DNA from: Chlamydomonas reinhardtii | Taxonomy: Eukaryota > Chlorophyta > Chlorophyceae > Chlamydomonadales > Chlamydomonadaceae | NCBI RefSeq assembly: GCF_000002595.2 | Contig: NC_057008.1 | Span: forward strand, 1,714,204-1,778,203 | Length of the DNA stretch: 64,000 bases | Reading direction: 5' to 3' | In this document: positions 34,763 through 46,269 of the stretch, in pieces | Position numbering within the stretch: the first letter of the stretch is position 1 | Layout: every line of letters begins with the position of its first letter | Position numbers and translations under genes: made by a program | The notes under the pieces: generated by a model | The model's input: only the letters and a program-made list of their open reading frames with translations | The model's database searches: none | What the model was told of the DNA's origin: nothing

Positions 34763-36889
34763 GCTGGCGCTATGGACGCTTGGGACATGGAGCGCTGTGT
34801 TGGCTTTGCCTGGTCGCGTGGTTGTGGCCCCCAATTGCGGCTGCATGGCTGCGGCCGCCGCAGCTGACGGACTTGACTCTCGGACGACGCGACTTCGCTT
34901 TCGTATTAGTGCCGTTGTTCGGCGGCGTAAGTAACTTCGAAGGGCGGTAGGAGGGGGCAGATGCCGCCTGCAAGCGCAGGCCATGCTAGCACTGGGCGGG
35001 TGGATGTCAATGGTCGGATGACATTTGGGTTGTGATCAGGAGCCATGCGTGATTCGTGGGTGCCGTGTGCACGCACCCCGGGCGCTCAGCTGCGGGGGGC
35101 ACGTGCAACTGCGCACCTGCGATACAAACAGCCGGCGGGGAGCTGTCCGTCCAATACGACAGCTCATAACATTTTTGCCCTGCACCAAAACCAAAAAATT
35201 GTGTTGAGTTCATGTTGTTGGTGCGTGACGTGTTGGCGCCTAAAGTACATACGAAACGACAACGGGGGTGTTGTTGCTGGTACAGACGTTGTGTGCTGGG
35301 TGTTTGATCGGCACGAACGGATGTGCATGACTGTGGTGTTGGCGATGCAGCTGCAAGCGCGGACGGGAGTGTGTGTGTGTGTGTGCGTGCATGTACAGTC
35401 GTGTAAGGTGGAGAGCTGATGATGCGGATGATTCCCTGTGGCGTGTGGCAGGATGTGATTGTTGAGTTGGCTGCACGCACCAGTGGCCGTGTGTCGTACC
35501 GTGCGAGGGCGGTTGCGCTGTGTTACAGTCAAGATGTTGTTCGTGATGTGTATTACTGCTGCACCCATTCAAGGAAAGTCAAAATACATGTGCTTATAGC
35601 TGCAGTACCGCGACTCACCTGCGGCTGCGGCCTGTCCGCGGATTGTCAGGAGGCTGGGGCGGACATGTGAGGGTGAGAGAGTGATTCTTCGGGTCGAGCT
35701 GCACAATTGAGCCGCCCATCATCAAAGTAGCGCATGGACTGAACTCCTGGAGGCCGAACGGACCGGCCGCAGTCCACATCGTGGCGGCCGGTCCGGCATG
35801 TTGCACGCGATATCGTACTGGTGTACTGAAGGGCGTGCAAAGTCGGCGCATCGGGACGCAGCTCGTCGGTAGTGTTCGGGACATGGCGTGTGGTCTCCTG
35901 GCGTTGGTCTGTGCGCCAATTGTTTCCCTTGTTGCCTCTGCATGCATGACGCCGCAGAAAGAAGATTCATCCTCCCGTGGTGTACGTCTAAAGAATTGTA
36001 CGGTGAAGCACATGGTTAAGTGTGCTCGTGCGCATTGCATGCATTGAAATGCATAGTCTGTTGAGCGGCGAAAGGTGCGGCGCCAATTCGAGGGCCCGGC
36101 CTGTAGAGGAGGCAGTTTCTGTTAAAATGCAGGTGGTACGGACGTAGTGAGGTGCGGCGCTGAACACGAGGGAGCGTGCGCTGCGATCGCATGCAGTGGC
36201 CCCGAGGCGAGGGGGGGCTGTAACCGCAACTCCCACCTTGGTCCAGTCATACTCCAAACGCTCTGCCTCAACCCGGGGCGCAAACCATACATGTGGCCTG
36301 CAGTCTTGGCGTCGTCCGACCAGGCAAAACGAGCAGCCTCGGGGGTATGGTCACATTGTAATGTGCAGTAATGTGCGAAACCTTTAGGCGATATGTCCCC
36401 AACTCCCCCCCCCCGGAGCCCTGTCTGTGCCGCCTGTTTGCCGTTTGAATCCGCCACGCCTTACTGCCGCTCGCCCATTTCCTGTGTGTGCTTCCCCCTG
36501 CGCGCGCGGCTCTGGCGTGGCTTGCATTGCTGAGCGATTAGGTGAGTTCGCGGGGTCCCGGTTTCGCGCCGCAGCAGCTAAGCTAGCCACCTAGACGCAT
36601 GCACTCAGCTTCTTTACCAACGAGCCTTACTTATCACCACTACTACTCCAGACTACTTGCTTTCAATAGGAACTTAGTATTTTAGCGTTAGCCGCCACGG
36701 AAACACGGGGGAACCAGCAGCCTGCCGCTGGCGAAACAACGGTATGGAATGCGTCGCGTGTGCCCGCTGTACCTCTGGACGTCGGCACTTCACTTCATAT
36801 TTGATACACACCATCCCATGGATGGCTACCCCCCGGAGCCCTGACCGACCGATAACCGCGCCCACCGCCGTCAAATCCCTCGAACCCAC
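34763..36889. other. Spacer between GATA gene and fasciclin-like gene
   Basis: No supported gene. The two flanking genes converge here, so it holds both 3' UTRs. Short frames in 35000-36600 have no motif or splice support. Confidence 0.5.
35402..35406 (+). terminator. Candidate poly(A) signal TGTAA of the GATA gene
   Basis: First TGTAA after the GATA gene stop codon, about 640 bases downstream, a common 3' UTR length in this alga. Confidence 0.35.
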
Positions 36890-38520
36890 TCAAACCTCCA
36901 CCAGCAGCAGGGCGACGCTGCCCGCCCGGATGGGCCCGCCAAAAGCCTTGGTACGCCCCTGCACGGTGCGAAACACAATGGCGCCATCCTTCTCAACCAC
37001 CTGGGGCGCTCAGGCCGCATTGACCAGCCCGCAGCCATCCACACCGCCGGCGTGGCCTGTCACAAGGCGCCGCCCCCGCCTCAGCTGCTCGCGGCGGATG
37101 CGTGGGTGGCTCACGTGGGTGGCTGGTGATGATGTGGCACGCCAGCAGGTCGGCGAGCTCCACGAGGCGCAGGGGGCCGGACTCCTGCAGCACCCCCGCA
37201 AAGGCCGTGTGCTGGTAGGTGTGGGCAGCCAGGGGCGCACCGATCGTCTGCGCAGGCAGGCAGGCAGGCAGCCACACGGTTATGGGCGATATGCGCAAAG
37301 GGCGGCAATGCGGGTGAACACGCGCCATGCTCACACCAACACGGACTGCTCACGCGATGGCAGTACAGCACGGCATAGGTGCACTCGCGGCATGGGTGCA
37401 CTCGTACACACGCACACGCACGCACCCGGTCACTGGGCACCAGCAGTGTAACGTTGCCCCCAACCGCCGACCTCCAGCAGCTGGCGGCTGGGCCACTGGG
37501 CGCCCATGCCGCCGTCCTCCGCGACTGCCACCGCCACTCCGCCAGGCGCCGGTGCATGGCTGCCAGCTGGCGGTGGCGGGGCAGCGCGCACACTGCCTGC
37601 GGGGCGAGGCGGGGCGTAGTGCGGTATGTCGGGGGCCAAGGGGCGGCATGAGGAGGTGTGTTGATGGTGTATGGGCTGTGAGGCCGGGGCCTAGCGAACG
37701 CGAGCAAATATCAAGGAAGAGTTCAGTGAAGGTGATACGATTGAGGTGGCTGCCTTGCGGCTTACAGAGTTCAAGTCTTGATATGCGGGTGGAGACCGTG
37801 ACTGCCTTGCGGCAATCAAGCCATGGCGGTTGGCCGGAGGAGGGGCGGGGGTGGCGGAGGAGGAGGGGGGAGGAGCATTTGCTGAGGATTGGGGCGGTCT
37901 GCGCCGGAATGGCGGCGGGGGCCTCGGGGGCGGCCGCCTTGGAGGAGGCTGGAGTGAGGAAGGAGGAGGTGCGGAAGGCGGGGGTGAGGGAGGCGAGGGC
38001 GGAGGAGGCGGGGGAGGGAAGACGGGGGTGACGGAGGCGGAGGTGCAGGAGGCGGGGGTGAAGGAGCCGGAGGTGTGGGGGACGGAGATGTGGGAGGCGG
38101 GGGTGGAGGAGGTGTGGGAGGCGGGGGCTGGACACTACGGTATCCAGACGCAGGTCGGCTTGCACACCCTCGAACACCTGAACTCGGTGGCTAGTCGGTG
38201 CTGATGGTACCCGTACTGGAATAGCCGCTATTAGTGACGGGCCTGTATGTCTTCACCACTGAGCCACAGCGCACGCTGGCGTTGCCCACCAACATGTCTA
38301 TGACTGCGGACATGTAGATTGACAGGAGGTCGGCCACACTTGCGGCCACACGCCTTCGGAGTCACCGGAGCCCGCAGGCCGCCGGGCGCAGTAGGCCACG
38401 GTGGGGTTGTTGCGTTGAAACCTGCTGCTGTCACAGGCAGCATTCTCCAGATAGGACACGGCGACACTGAGCCTGGCTGTGTAGTGTGTAGCGGAGGCCA
38501 CGTTGATGATTGGCAGTAAG
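36890..38520 (-). CDS. Probable fasciclin-like, proline-rich extracellular protein (exon model uncertain)
   Basis: Several minus-strand pieces look like one gene. Near 38400-38520 there is NVASATHYTARLSVAVSY with two Cys further on. Near 38215-38330 is ADLLSIYMSAVIDMLVGNAS, in another frame. Around 37850-38060 is a long Pro/Ser-rich stretch (PPPPPPSPPSPPPSAPPP) typical of hydroxyproline-rich wall proteins. At the end, three exons resemble a FAS1 domain: one ending GGNVTLLVPSDR (donor after CGG, about 37424), then TIGAPLAAHTYQH...ELADLLACHIITSH, and a last exon from a CAG acceptor (VVEKDGAIVFRTVQG...GSVALLLVEV, stop at 36890-36892). FAS1 domains mediate adhesion in extracellular matrices. I could not connect all pieces in one frame, so introns, a second gene or decay are possible. 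Confidence 0.4.
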
Positions 38521-39563
38521 AACGGAAAGGGGGAAGGGGGAAAGGGGGAAGGGGGAAGGGGCAAGCCAACCGGGAGGGCCCCGCTGCGGGAACTCGATGC
38601 GACCGCAATGGCTATTGCCCCTCCCCCTTCCGGGGAAGGGGCAAGCCAACGGAAAGCCGTCAGGGTAAAAGACAGTATTGAACAAGAGCATTGGGACTGA
38701 CTACAGTACTGCTGCACCACGCACAGAATGCAGCGCATCGTATGGCGGCAGCCTTTGTGGCGGGCATGAGGTCCTTGTGAGCTACAGACTTGTGGATTGG
38801 GCTGGTTGTGGCGCTTCCAGGGATGTCACACTGGGCTCCATGCTGCTGTGCGCAGCTTATGGGTTGGCAGGGCAGGGCAGCGAGGCACCAAGGGAGGGCG
38901 ATCTGTGCGGTCTTGGCCTGAAATGGTCCCTTGTCGTCATCTCGTCAACATGCCATGCCAGTTCAACGACTCAAGGCATCATGATGACACGCCTGCTTTG
39001 TGCTGTGGTGTAAACGATGAAGATGAACCTCGTGCCTCAGCGGCCACGCACACCCTTTTGGGCCTGGGGGCACTGGGGACATCAGCCCTGCTGGCACTCA
39101 ACTGCTCCCATGAATGACATCCCACCTGGAGCCGCCAATCTCAAAGGCGCATGCATGAAGGCAGCACAAAAGCTAGGCAATACTACCGCAAGGCTGCTCC
39201 ATGTCCGGGTATGTCCCCCACGTTCCCAAGATGAGCGCAAAGGAACACCACGGCATTGCGGGCAGCAAGCACCAACACGTTGAATGAACATCAGTGCTGA
39301 CCAGCACACAAGCAACGTTGCTTCCATTACAAGCACATATAACTGAGGTGAGGTATTACTGTATTCATGTAGCCTCAGCTTACATGTTCAGGCTTTTACA
39401 ATTTTTCCGCCCACCTCTACCGACGCATCCCCGCCGACCCGCACACCAACACCATATTCCCTGCCCCCTGCAGCCTTTGCGCCTTCCACACCTCATCCCT
39501 CACCCAGCTCCTCAGCCTCAGCTAACCACACCGCCCTGATCCGTTCTTCCCTCCTGGGCTTGC
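38521..39563. other. Spacer with purine-rich repeat
   Basis: 38527-38565 is made of GGGGGAAA/GGGGGAAG units, followed by GGGGCAAGCCAAC, which recurs at 38637-38649. The rest shows no supported gene. The right end is the 3' UTR of RSP6. Confidence 0.55.
39396..39400 (-). terminator. Candidate poly(A) signal TGTAA of RSP6
   Basis: TTACA on the plus strand, about 165 bases beyond the RSP6 stop codon; a second one lies at 39380-39384. Confidence 0.45.
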
Positions 39564-42212
39564 CTACTCGTCCTCCTCCTCCGGCGGCGCGGGCTTGGGC
39601 GGCAGGTCGTTGCACTCGAGCAGCAGCTGCTGCCCGCCCTCGACGCCAGCAGCGGGGGCGCCCCACTGCGGCACGGGCGGCGGCGGCGGGCAGGGCGACC
39701 ACTCGCCGCCGGCCTTGATGCCCCAGCCCACGTACATGGACGTGAAGTGGCGGCCCGCGCAGGCGCACACCGCGCCCGGCCAGCGGTTGGAGCGCACGCC
39801 CGCCACCTGGTTGCGCGTGGTCACCGAGGCGCTGGCGAACACGGGGCTCCAGGCGGGCGGTGGCACCTTGTCGCCAGTGGCGGCCGGCAGCGGCGCGTCC
39901 GTGTCCAGGGTGGCCAGCGGCGGCGGGCCGGCCTCCATCTCCTCGGCCGTCCAGAAGTTCTTCTCCGGCTCCTCCTCCTCGTCGGGCGGGTCGCGCTTGT
40001 GCGTCACGGTGCGGCCCTGGCCCTTGAGGTGCGCGTAGCGGTGCGACCAGTTGACGGGCAGCGCCATCTCGCGACCCTTGAGCGGCACCCACTCGTCGTT
40101 GGCGGACAGCTCGGCGCTGTCGTCGTCCGCGGTGAAGAAGCCGCGCGGGCAGCACACGGTGGCGGCGCTGATGCGCGCAATGAGGGCGCGCAGGTAGTTG
40201 GCCTCGTTGCCGGGGAAGGCTGGGAAGGCGGACACGGGCGCGTCCAGGCGGCCGGTCAGGTAGCGGCGCAGCAGGCGGCTGGCCTTGATCTTGGAGGGTG
40301 GGAGGTGGAGGTGGGTGGAACGGCGTGAGTTTGCGGTGCGGGGTCATGTTAACGGGTCTGCGGCACACAGGGCGGCTAGGGCCCAAACACGCCACGCAGC
40401 CACAAGCATACACACTACACACACAATCGCGTCGCGGTGTGCGGTGGCGCTCGCCCACGCACCTGCTCGGGCGTGACGTAGGGCAGCTGCTGCAGCGGGC
40501 CGCCCAGCGTGTTGGACACAAAGTAGATGTAGGCGTTGACGCCCTCGCCGTACGGCTCCAAGGGGATGGTGCCCTCTTTAGTAGGATGGGGGAGGTGGGG
40601 CAAGGCGACCGTCATAACGCAGGCCCAATGCTGGAGAGGAGCTAGGGGGCATGGTTATGGAGGACAGCTGTACGATATTGAGGCGTGCGCGAAGGCGCAA
40701 CCCCTTTGCCCGGTAGGCGGTCCCTCTAGCACCGCTGTAGGCCTAAGCCGCCTCCTCCACACGCAGACCGCCGCCCTCCGCAGCGACGCTCACCTGGTGC
40801 CTCGGGCATGTCCGGGTTGCTCTGCAGCGTGGTCTCAAACACGTAGTAGTCGGCCTGCGTGCCGAAGAACTTGCCGAAGAAGCGCACCGTAGATACGCCC
40901 CTGCACGGCGGCAGCCGGGAGGCCAGGCCAAGGCATCCTTCAGTCCCGTTGACGTAAAGCGCTTCCAGCGCCCTCAGCGCTTCCCAGATTCCTATTCGGA
41001 CTTCCTGCCGTGCCCCTCTCCGCACCCCTCGTCAATCGTCACAGCCCCCGCCTTCTCCGCACGCCCACGTACTCTCTCATCGCCCCACAGTCTGCGTACG
41101 CGCGCCCCAATGGCCGGGGTCCATTGCACCCCGTGCCATCTCGCGTCCAATCGCTCAAGCCGTACAGACCGCCCCGCCGCACCCCCGCTCCACCCCGCCC
41201 CGGCCCGCGCCCGCCCGGCCGCCTCGCACCTCTTGGCGTCCTCCCCCAGCCTCTTGACCGCCAGCATGGCCGCGTACATCTCCTGCCGGCCCAGCCCCAC
41301 ACCCAGGCCGTCCAGCAGGTCACCGTCGCCCTCCACGTCCTCGCACTCGAACTGGATTAAGCACGATCGGGGGAAGGGACAGAGGGCGAGGTCACCCTCA
41401 AACCAATGCCCGGCCCGGATCATGGCGCAATGCAGGCACGCGGGTCGTGCAGTTTACAAGAACGCCTGGTTTCTATCATCTGTGCGGCGGCCCCCGTGTT
41501 GCGCACCCCTAACGCCATGCAATACTGTAGTTGCCACCACCTGTTGCACCCCAGTCTCGCAAGCCCCCCACCTCGTTGGGAGCATCCGGATCGATAGGTT
41601 CCCCTGACTCGGGGTCAAGCACTGGCTCTGGGTCCCTGCAGCGAGCACGCGATAAGGGCGTCAAGCCGGGGCGTGCACCAGGGGAACGAGCGCGGGCCAC
41701 GGCCGCGGGGCCAGATAGGCCAACCTCCTTTTCACCTTGGGTGCACGCGTCCCCCATTCGGCAATCACATTCCCTGCCAGTTGCCTAATCTCATAGCTAC
41801 TCCTCAGAGGACCCAGTCCCGAAGCTTAGGGCCTACCCGAATAGGCTCGCCTTCGCCACGGCAGCTGCCGCAGCTGCAGCTGACTGCACAGCGACGAAGC
41901 ACGGTAACACACACCAGCGTGTCAGGCAGGCTGCAGGTACGTGAGACGGCACCACACATGACACTACTACGTACACCACCCGTGCGGCCAAACGAATCGG
42001 TTGTCACTCACAGCTGCGGGAACAAGGGGCACACTCAGGTTCGCTGCGGGGGGTGTCGACAGCACCGAGGTCTCCAGCGCCTCGACCGCGTTCACAGGCC
42101 GATCCTCCAGAACCTTCGCCAACGCTGCTTTAAGGCCTTCATAGATTGATGCGCCTTGTGTTGTCTTCACTTGCTGCAGGAAGGCCAGAGCCTGGCCCAC
42201 ATCCGCGGCCAT
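39564..42212 (-). CDS. RSP6: Radial spoke head protein RSP6
   Basis: Seven exons: 42012-42212, 41837-41883, 41572-41635, 41230-41351, 40794-40900, 40463-40575 and 39564-40289. They total 1380 nt, or 459 aa, the known length of Chlamydomonas RSP6. The protein starts MAADVGQALAFLQQVKTTQG and ends in an acidic PPEEEDE. It belongs to the RSP4/RSP6 family (animal RSPH4A/RSPH6A). It sits in the head of the flagellar radial spoke, which passes signals from the central pair to dynein arms; loss (pf26) affects motility. Shared family blocks are visible: VRFFGKFFGTQADYYVFE, the NYLRALIARISAATV block in exon 7, and YVGWGIKAGGEWS near the end. It lies head to tail downstream of its paralogue RSP4, less than 1 kb away, consistent with tandem duplication. 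Confidence 0.97.
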
Positions 42213-43179
42213 GGCGCCCGGCCTGGTAAGATGACTAGTAGTCTAGGCTACTGTGATAAGGTGGCGAAACTGCGATTCGTGGAATTAGGCGTAGACGAAG
42301 CAATCGAGAGTATTCAAGCTTTTGATATTCAAGGCAAGGAAAAGCTGCTGGTTTATATTCCTGTTGCAAAGACAGTTTATTGCACGTAATTGAATAGCAG
42401 TGCATGAACATGCCTATAGTGCTGGGGCTCGTCAATCCAAGTTTGTGAGTGAGTCCAGGGAACCGATGCCCGCAGGTGCAGACTCGAGGTTGGACATAAA
42501 CCTAGAGACCGAACTCATGCCGATTGGCATCATGCAGCTTGGGCTTAGAGAGCTGCACTCGCCGACACGCTCCTCGCGACACGTCCCTCCGCACCGAGCT
42601 TGTTGGCAAGCTGGTGCACCCCCCGGAGGGCATCTCTCACAGCAGCGATTCTGTCCAGAAATGACTGTTAAGGACTGGTGAAGTTGCCGTCGTGAATCTT
42701 GTGTGCTTGTACGTGGCATCTGCTGTGCTTCAAGGTGCAGATTGTCGCCCCCCGACCCGCAAACACTGTGTTACTGATGCAACTCCTTGTTTGGCATTCC
42801 CTCATGAACTGCCATGTATTTACAGTGTTCTGCCTTCTTCTCCTCATCGCATTTCCATCCAGTTCAGAGCGCACCGGCAGGTCTTGCACTGACCCCGTGC
42901 AGTCTCGTCCCCGAAACGTTGACGTGCAGCCCAGGAATACCACCATCAGCCTTACTTCATTCCCTGACTTGGTGGTCCCTGCTTGCAAAACTCTCGGCCA
43001 CAGTGCTACCCCTCCCACGCAGTGCACTTCTCACGGTCTCACCAAGTAAAGACCCTGACCAACCATTTAGACCATGCATCATCAGCATAACCCCACGCGT
43101 CCATACACCGGCACAGGCCGCGCGATCCCCTCTGCTTCTGCGACCATGTGCGCCCCACGTTCCCCACAGCCACCACCGC
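42213..43179. other. Spacer between RSP4 and RSP6
   Basis: Holds the 3' UTR of RSP4 (right) and the promoter and 5' UTR of RSP6 (left, next to 42212). No gene seen. Confidence 0.65.
42820..42824 (-). terminator. Candidate poly(A) signal TGTAA of RSP4
   Basis: TTACA on the plus strand, about 355 bases beyond the RSP4 stop codon. Confidence 0.4.
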
Positions 43180-45892
43180 CTACTCGTCCGCCTCGGCCTC
43201 CTCCTCCGGCGGCGGCGGTGCGGGCTTGAGCTCCAGCTCCTGCGTCTCCACCTCGCCCCACGCAAACTCCTGTGCCACAGGGGGCGGCGGCAGCGGCACG
43301 AACGGCGCGTTCTTGACGCCCCAGCCCACGTACACGCATGTCCACTCGCTGCCGCGGCCGCCGCAAACCGCGCCCGGCCACACCAGGCTGCGCAGCCCGC
43401 CCGCCTGCGTCTTGACCGCCTCGCTGGCGCTGCTGTAGATGGGTGTCCAGGCGGCCTGCTCGCCGGGCAGCTGCGCGTCCTCCTCCAGGGCCGCCAGCAG
43501 GTCGGGCCCCTCCTCCAGCTCGTCCTCGTTGTAGAACTCGTCCTCGTCCGCGTCCTCGGGCAGCTCGCGCTTGTGCACCTCGCAGCGGCCCTGGCTCTTC
43601 AGGTGCGGCCGGCTGCGACCGAGACAAGACAAGAGAGGGCACGAGTATAGCCATCAGCCGTTTTTAGTGTGGATCACGGCAGATACAAGAGTGCATCGCA
43701 GCGGATCGCCCCACCCTTCGGCTTTCAAGGACACCTCACATGCTTCATGCGGCACTGTAACTGTAACTACAGCCGAGGCGTGCATGTTCCAGCACGCATG
43801 CCGCCCCTCCCGTGCTCTCTCCCTCCGTTCAGACTCACACGTGCACCCAGGCGGTGGGCGCGGCCATCTCGCGGCCTGCGGGCGGCTCCCAGTCCTCCGC
43901 CCGCTCCAGCTCGCCGGTCTCGTCGTTGAGCGAGAACAGGTCGGAGGGCGCCACCACGGTGGCGGCGCTGATGCGCGCAATGAGGGCGCGCAGGTAGTTG
44001 GCCTCGTTGCCGGGGAAGGCGGGGTAGGTGGACACATGGCTGGTGAGGCGGCCGGTGAGCAGCTTTTTGATTCGGCGGCTGGCTTTGACCTGGGAGGTGA
44101 AGACGCGAGGTAGCAAGATATTAATGTGCGTGAGAGCGAGAGAGCTTGAGGCGCAATGGACATAGGCGCGAGGACGTGCCGCTATTTCAAGTCTGTTGCG
44201 GTAGTAAGGCACGGCCGCTCATGGCCGCCCAACGCACCTGCGCCGGCGTGACGTCGGGCAGGCGTGTGAGCGGGCCTCCCAGGCTGCTGCACACCAGGTA
44301 GGTGAACTTGTTGGCGCCCTTGCCTGGCTCCTCGACCGGCACCTCGGGCGCGGAGGAGGAGGCAGCTGCAGGGCAGGCGATGCGGAGGGGTGCACACGCG
44401 TATGAAGAACAGTGCAATAATGGCCACACCACACAGTACCCAATATGAACGCTGCGCAAGATGCCCAGGCTGCCCTCACCTTCCCCTTCCACACGCTCCG
44501 GCGCAGGCGCCGCGGGCGCTGCCTCCTTGGCCGCCTCCTTCTTGAAGGCCACCTCGAACACGAAGTAGTCCGAGTACAGCCCCAGGAACTTGCCGAAGAA
44601 GCGCACCGATCGGACCGCAAGCTTGGGGTCCTCGCCGATGCGCTTGGCCGCCAGCGCGATGTTGACGCCCAGCTCGCGGCCCAGGCCCACGCCCAGGCAG
44701 TCCAGCACCGCGGCCGCGCCCAGCATGTTCTCCGCCTCAAACTGTGAGACCGAGGAGGGAGGAATTGTTCGGGTCGGGAGATTTACGGCGAAGCAATGGT
44801 AGGCAGGACGAAAGGGGAGAGGCAAGGAGGCCGCGCCAGCGCCGCGAGCGTGCATGGATTGTGGGAATGGATTGTCGGCGCGGATGGGTCCGGCACTCCT
44901 GGAGTGATCTAGCTCAGCCCCTGAGCATGCCCACATCCACCTGTCGCTGTCTCGCAAGACCGCGCCCCTGCCAGCCCTTTGAATCCGCACTGACACTCTT
45001 CCTCTGTTGCGTTATCTCCGTGCCTCACCTCATTAGGCGGATCCGCCGGCACCGGCTCTCCCGTGGCTGGGTTGATGGGGAGCTCCGGGTCCCTGCACGT
45101 GAGCCGCACCACGGCAAGCCGCATTGTGAAGCTACGAAGTGGAAGCATGCTCCAACACTTCTCAGTGGTCCCCTGAGCCAGCATCGCTGCCAGACGCCGC
45201 CGTGACGCCAGCAAACCCCGTGCCTTCATGTCTGAGGGAGATGTTGGCATTGCCCTTGCATCCGCAAGCTGTGAACGCAACTTACCCAAAGATGCTTACA
45301 GCCGCTTGCGTTTGCGTCGCATCAGGAGCCACCTGTGTAACGTAATACGGGCAGCCCGGGCATACGGCGTCAGTGCCTGAGCGATGCAGGGCCACCGACA
45401 GCTCCCATTGCACCCCACTCTCTGCGCCTGGGCCTTAACGCGTCCACGCGTTGCACGCAGTACTGCACCACACCACGGGAGCTTCATGCAGTAGGCTCGC
45501 CTCCTCCCATCCCCAGCCCCCACGCACTGGGATGGGCACCAGCGGGGATGACTCCTTCGGGTCGAAGGTGGACTTCTTCACCAGCAGGGATGTCTCCAGG
45601 AGGTCCACCGCATTCTTTGGCTGGTCCTCCAGCACCTGCAGCACGCGTTTGCCGCGAGTATTAGCTCAACATAGCTTGCTGACGATGCCCGACAACCACT
45701 CCAGCCTCGCAGGGCGATGAGTCGCGGCCCCGCGCGACATGGCCTTGCCCCAGTTCAAGCATACTGCAATTGCGGTGATAGCTGTACCTTGCTAACTAGT
45801 TTGACTAGGTGGTCATACATAGACGTGCCATCCTGGGGCGAGTGCACTTGCAAATAGGCCAGCGCCTGGGCGACGCTGTCCACTGCCGCCAT
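43180..45892 (-). CDS. RSP4: Radial spoke head protein RSP4
   Basis: Eight exons: 45788-45892, 45528-45635, 45286-45332, 45029-45092, 44480-44741, 44238-44365, 43839-44089 and 43180-43612. They total 1398 nt, or 465 aa, the known length of Chlamydomonas RSP4 (locus PF1). It begins MAAVDSVAQALAYLQVHSPQ and ends PPPPEEEAEADE. Role: structural radial spoke head protein needed for assembly of the head and normal flagellar beating; pf1 mutants are paralysed. Shared with RSP6: the VRFFGKFLGLYSDYFVFE block, the TPAQ|VKASRR junction, NYLRALIARISAATV and YVGWGVKNAPF. RSP4 has introns after LVKLVSK and within WVHV that RSP6 lacks, and lacks the RSP6 intron before the VRFFGKF block. Transcribed in the same direction as RSP6. 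Confidence 0.97.
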
Positions 45893-46269
45893 TGCGGCAA
45901 GAGAGCTAAGCAAAAGCTCAAAAGGACGTTGTAATTTGAGAGCAGTCAATCAATATCGATGTTGCCAAAACTACCGATTGTCGTGCAGGAAAGAAGCTAT
46001 AGAGTACTGGTGTATTTGTAGATACTTTGACCTGCCAGGAAACTAGCCGGAGTGTTTCGTTACAGCCCGCCGAGCAACTTCGAAGAATGGCAGTACGGCG
46101 GGGCTTCGCAAACGCGCACCCAGGCTTTAGGGCCCATGCTGCATGCTGTAGACAAGATGCATGTTCATTTAATGGGATGCGATGGGATGACATTGGCTAA
46201 GCTCTCGCGGGCCGTGGCGGTCACTGGCGAGGCTTGCACAGAGGATGGCTGGCAGGCCAGCTCCACTTC

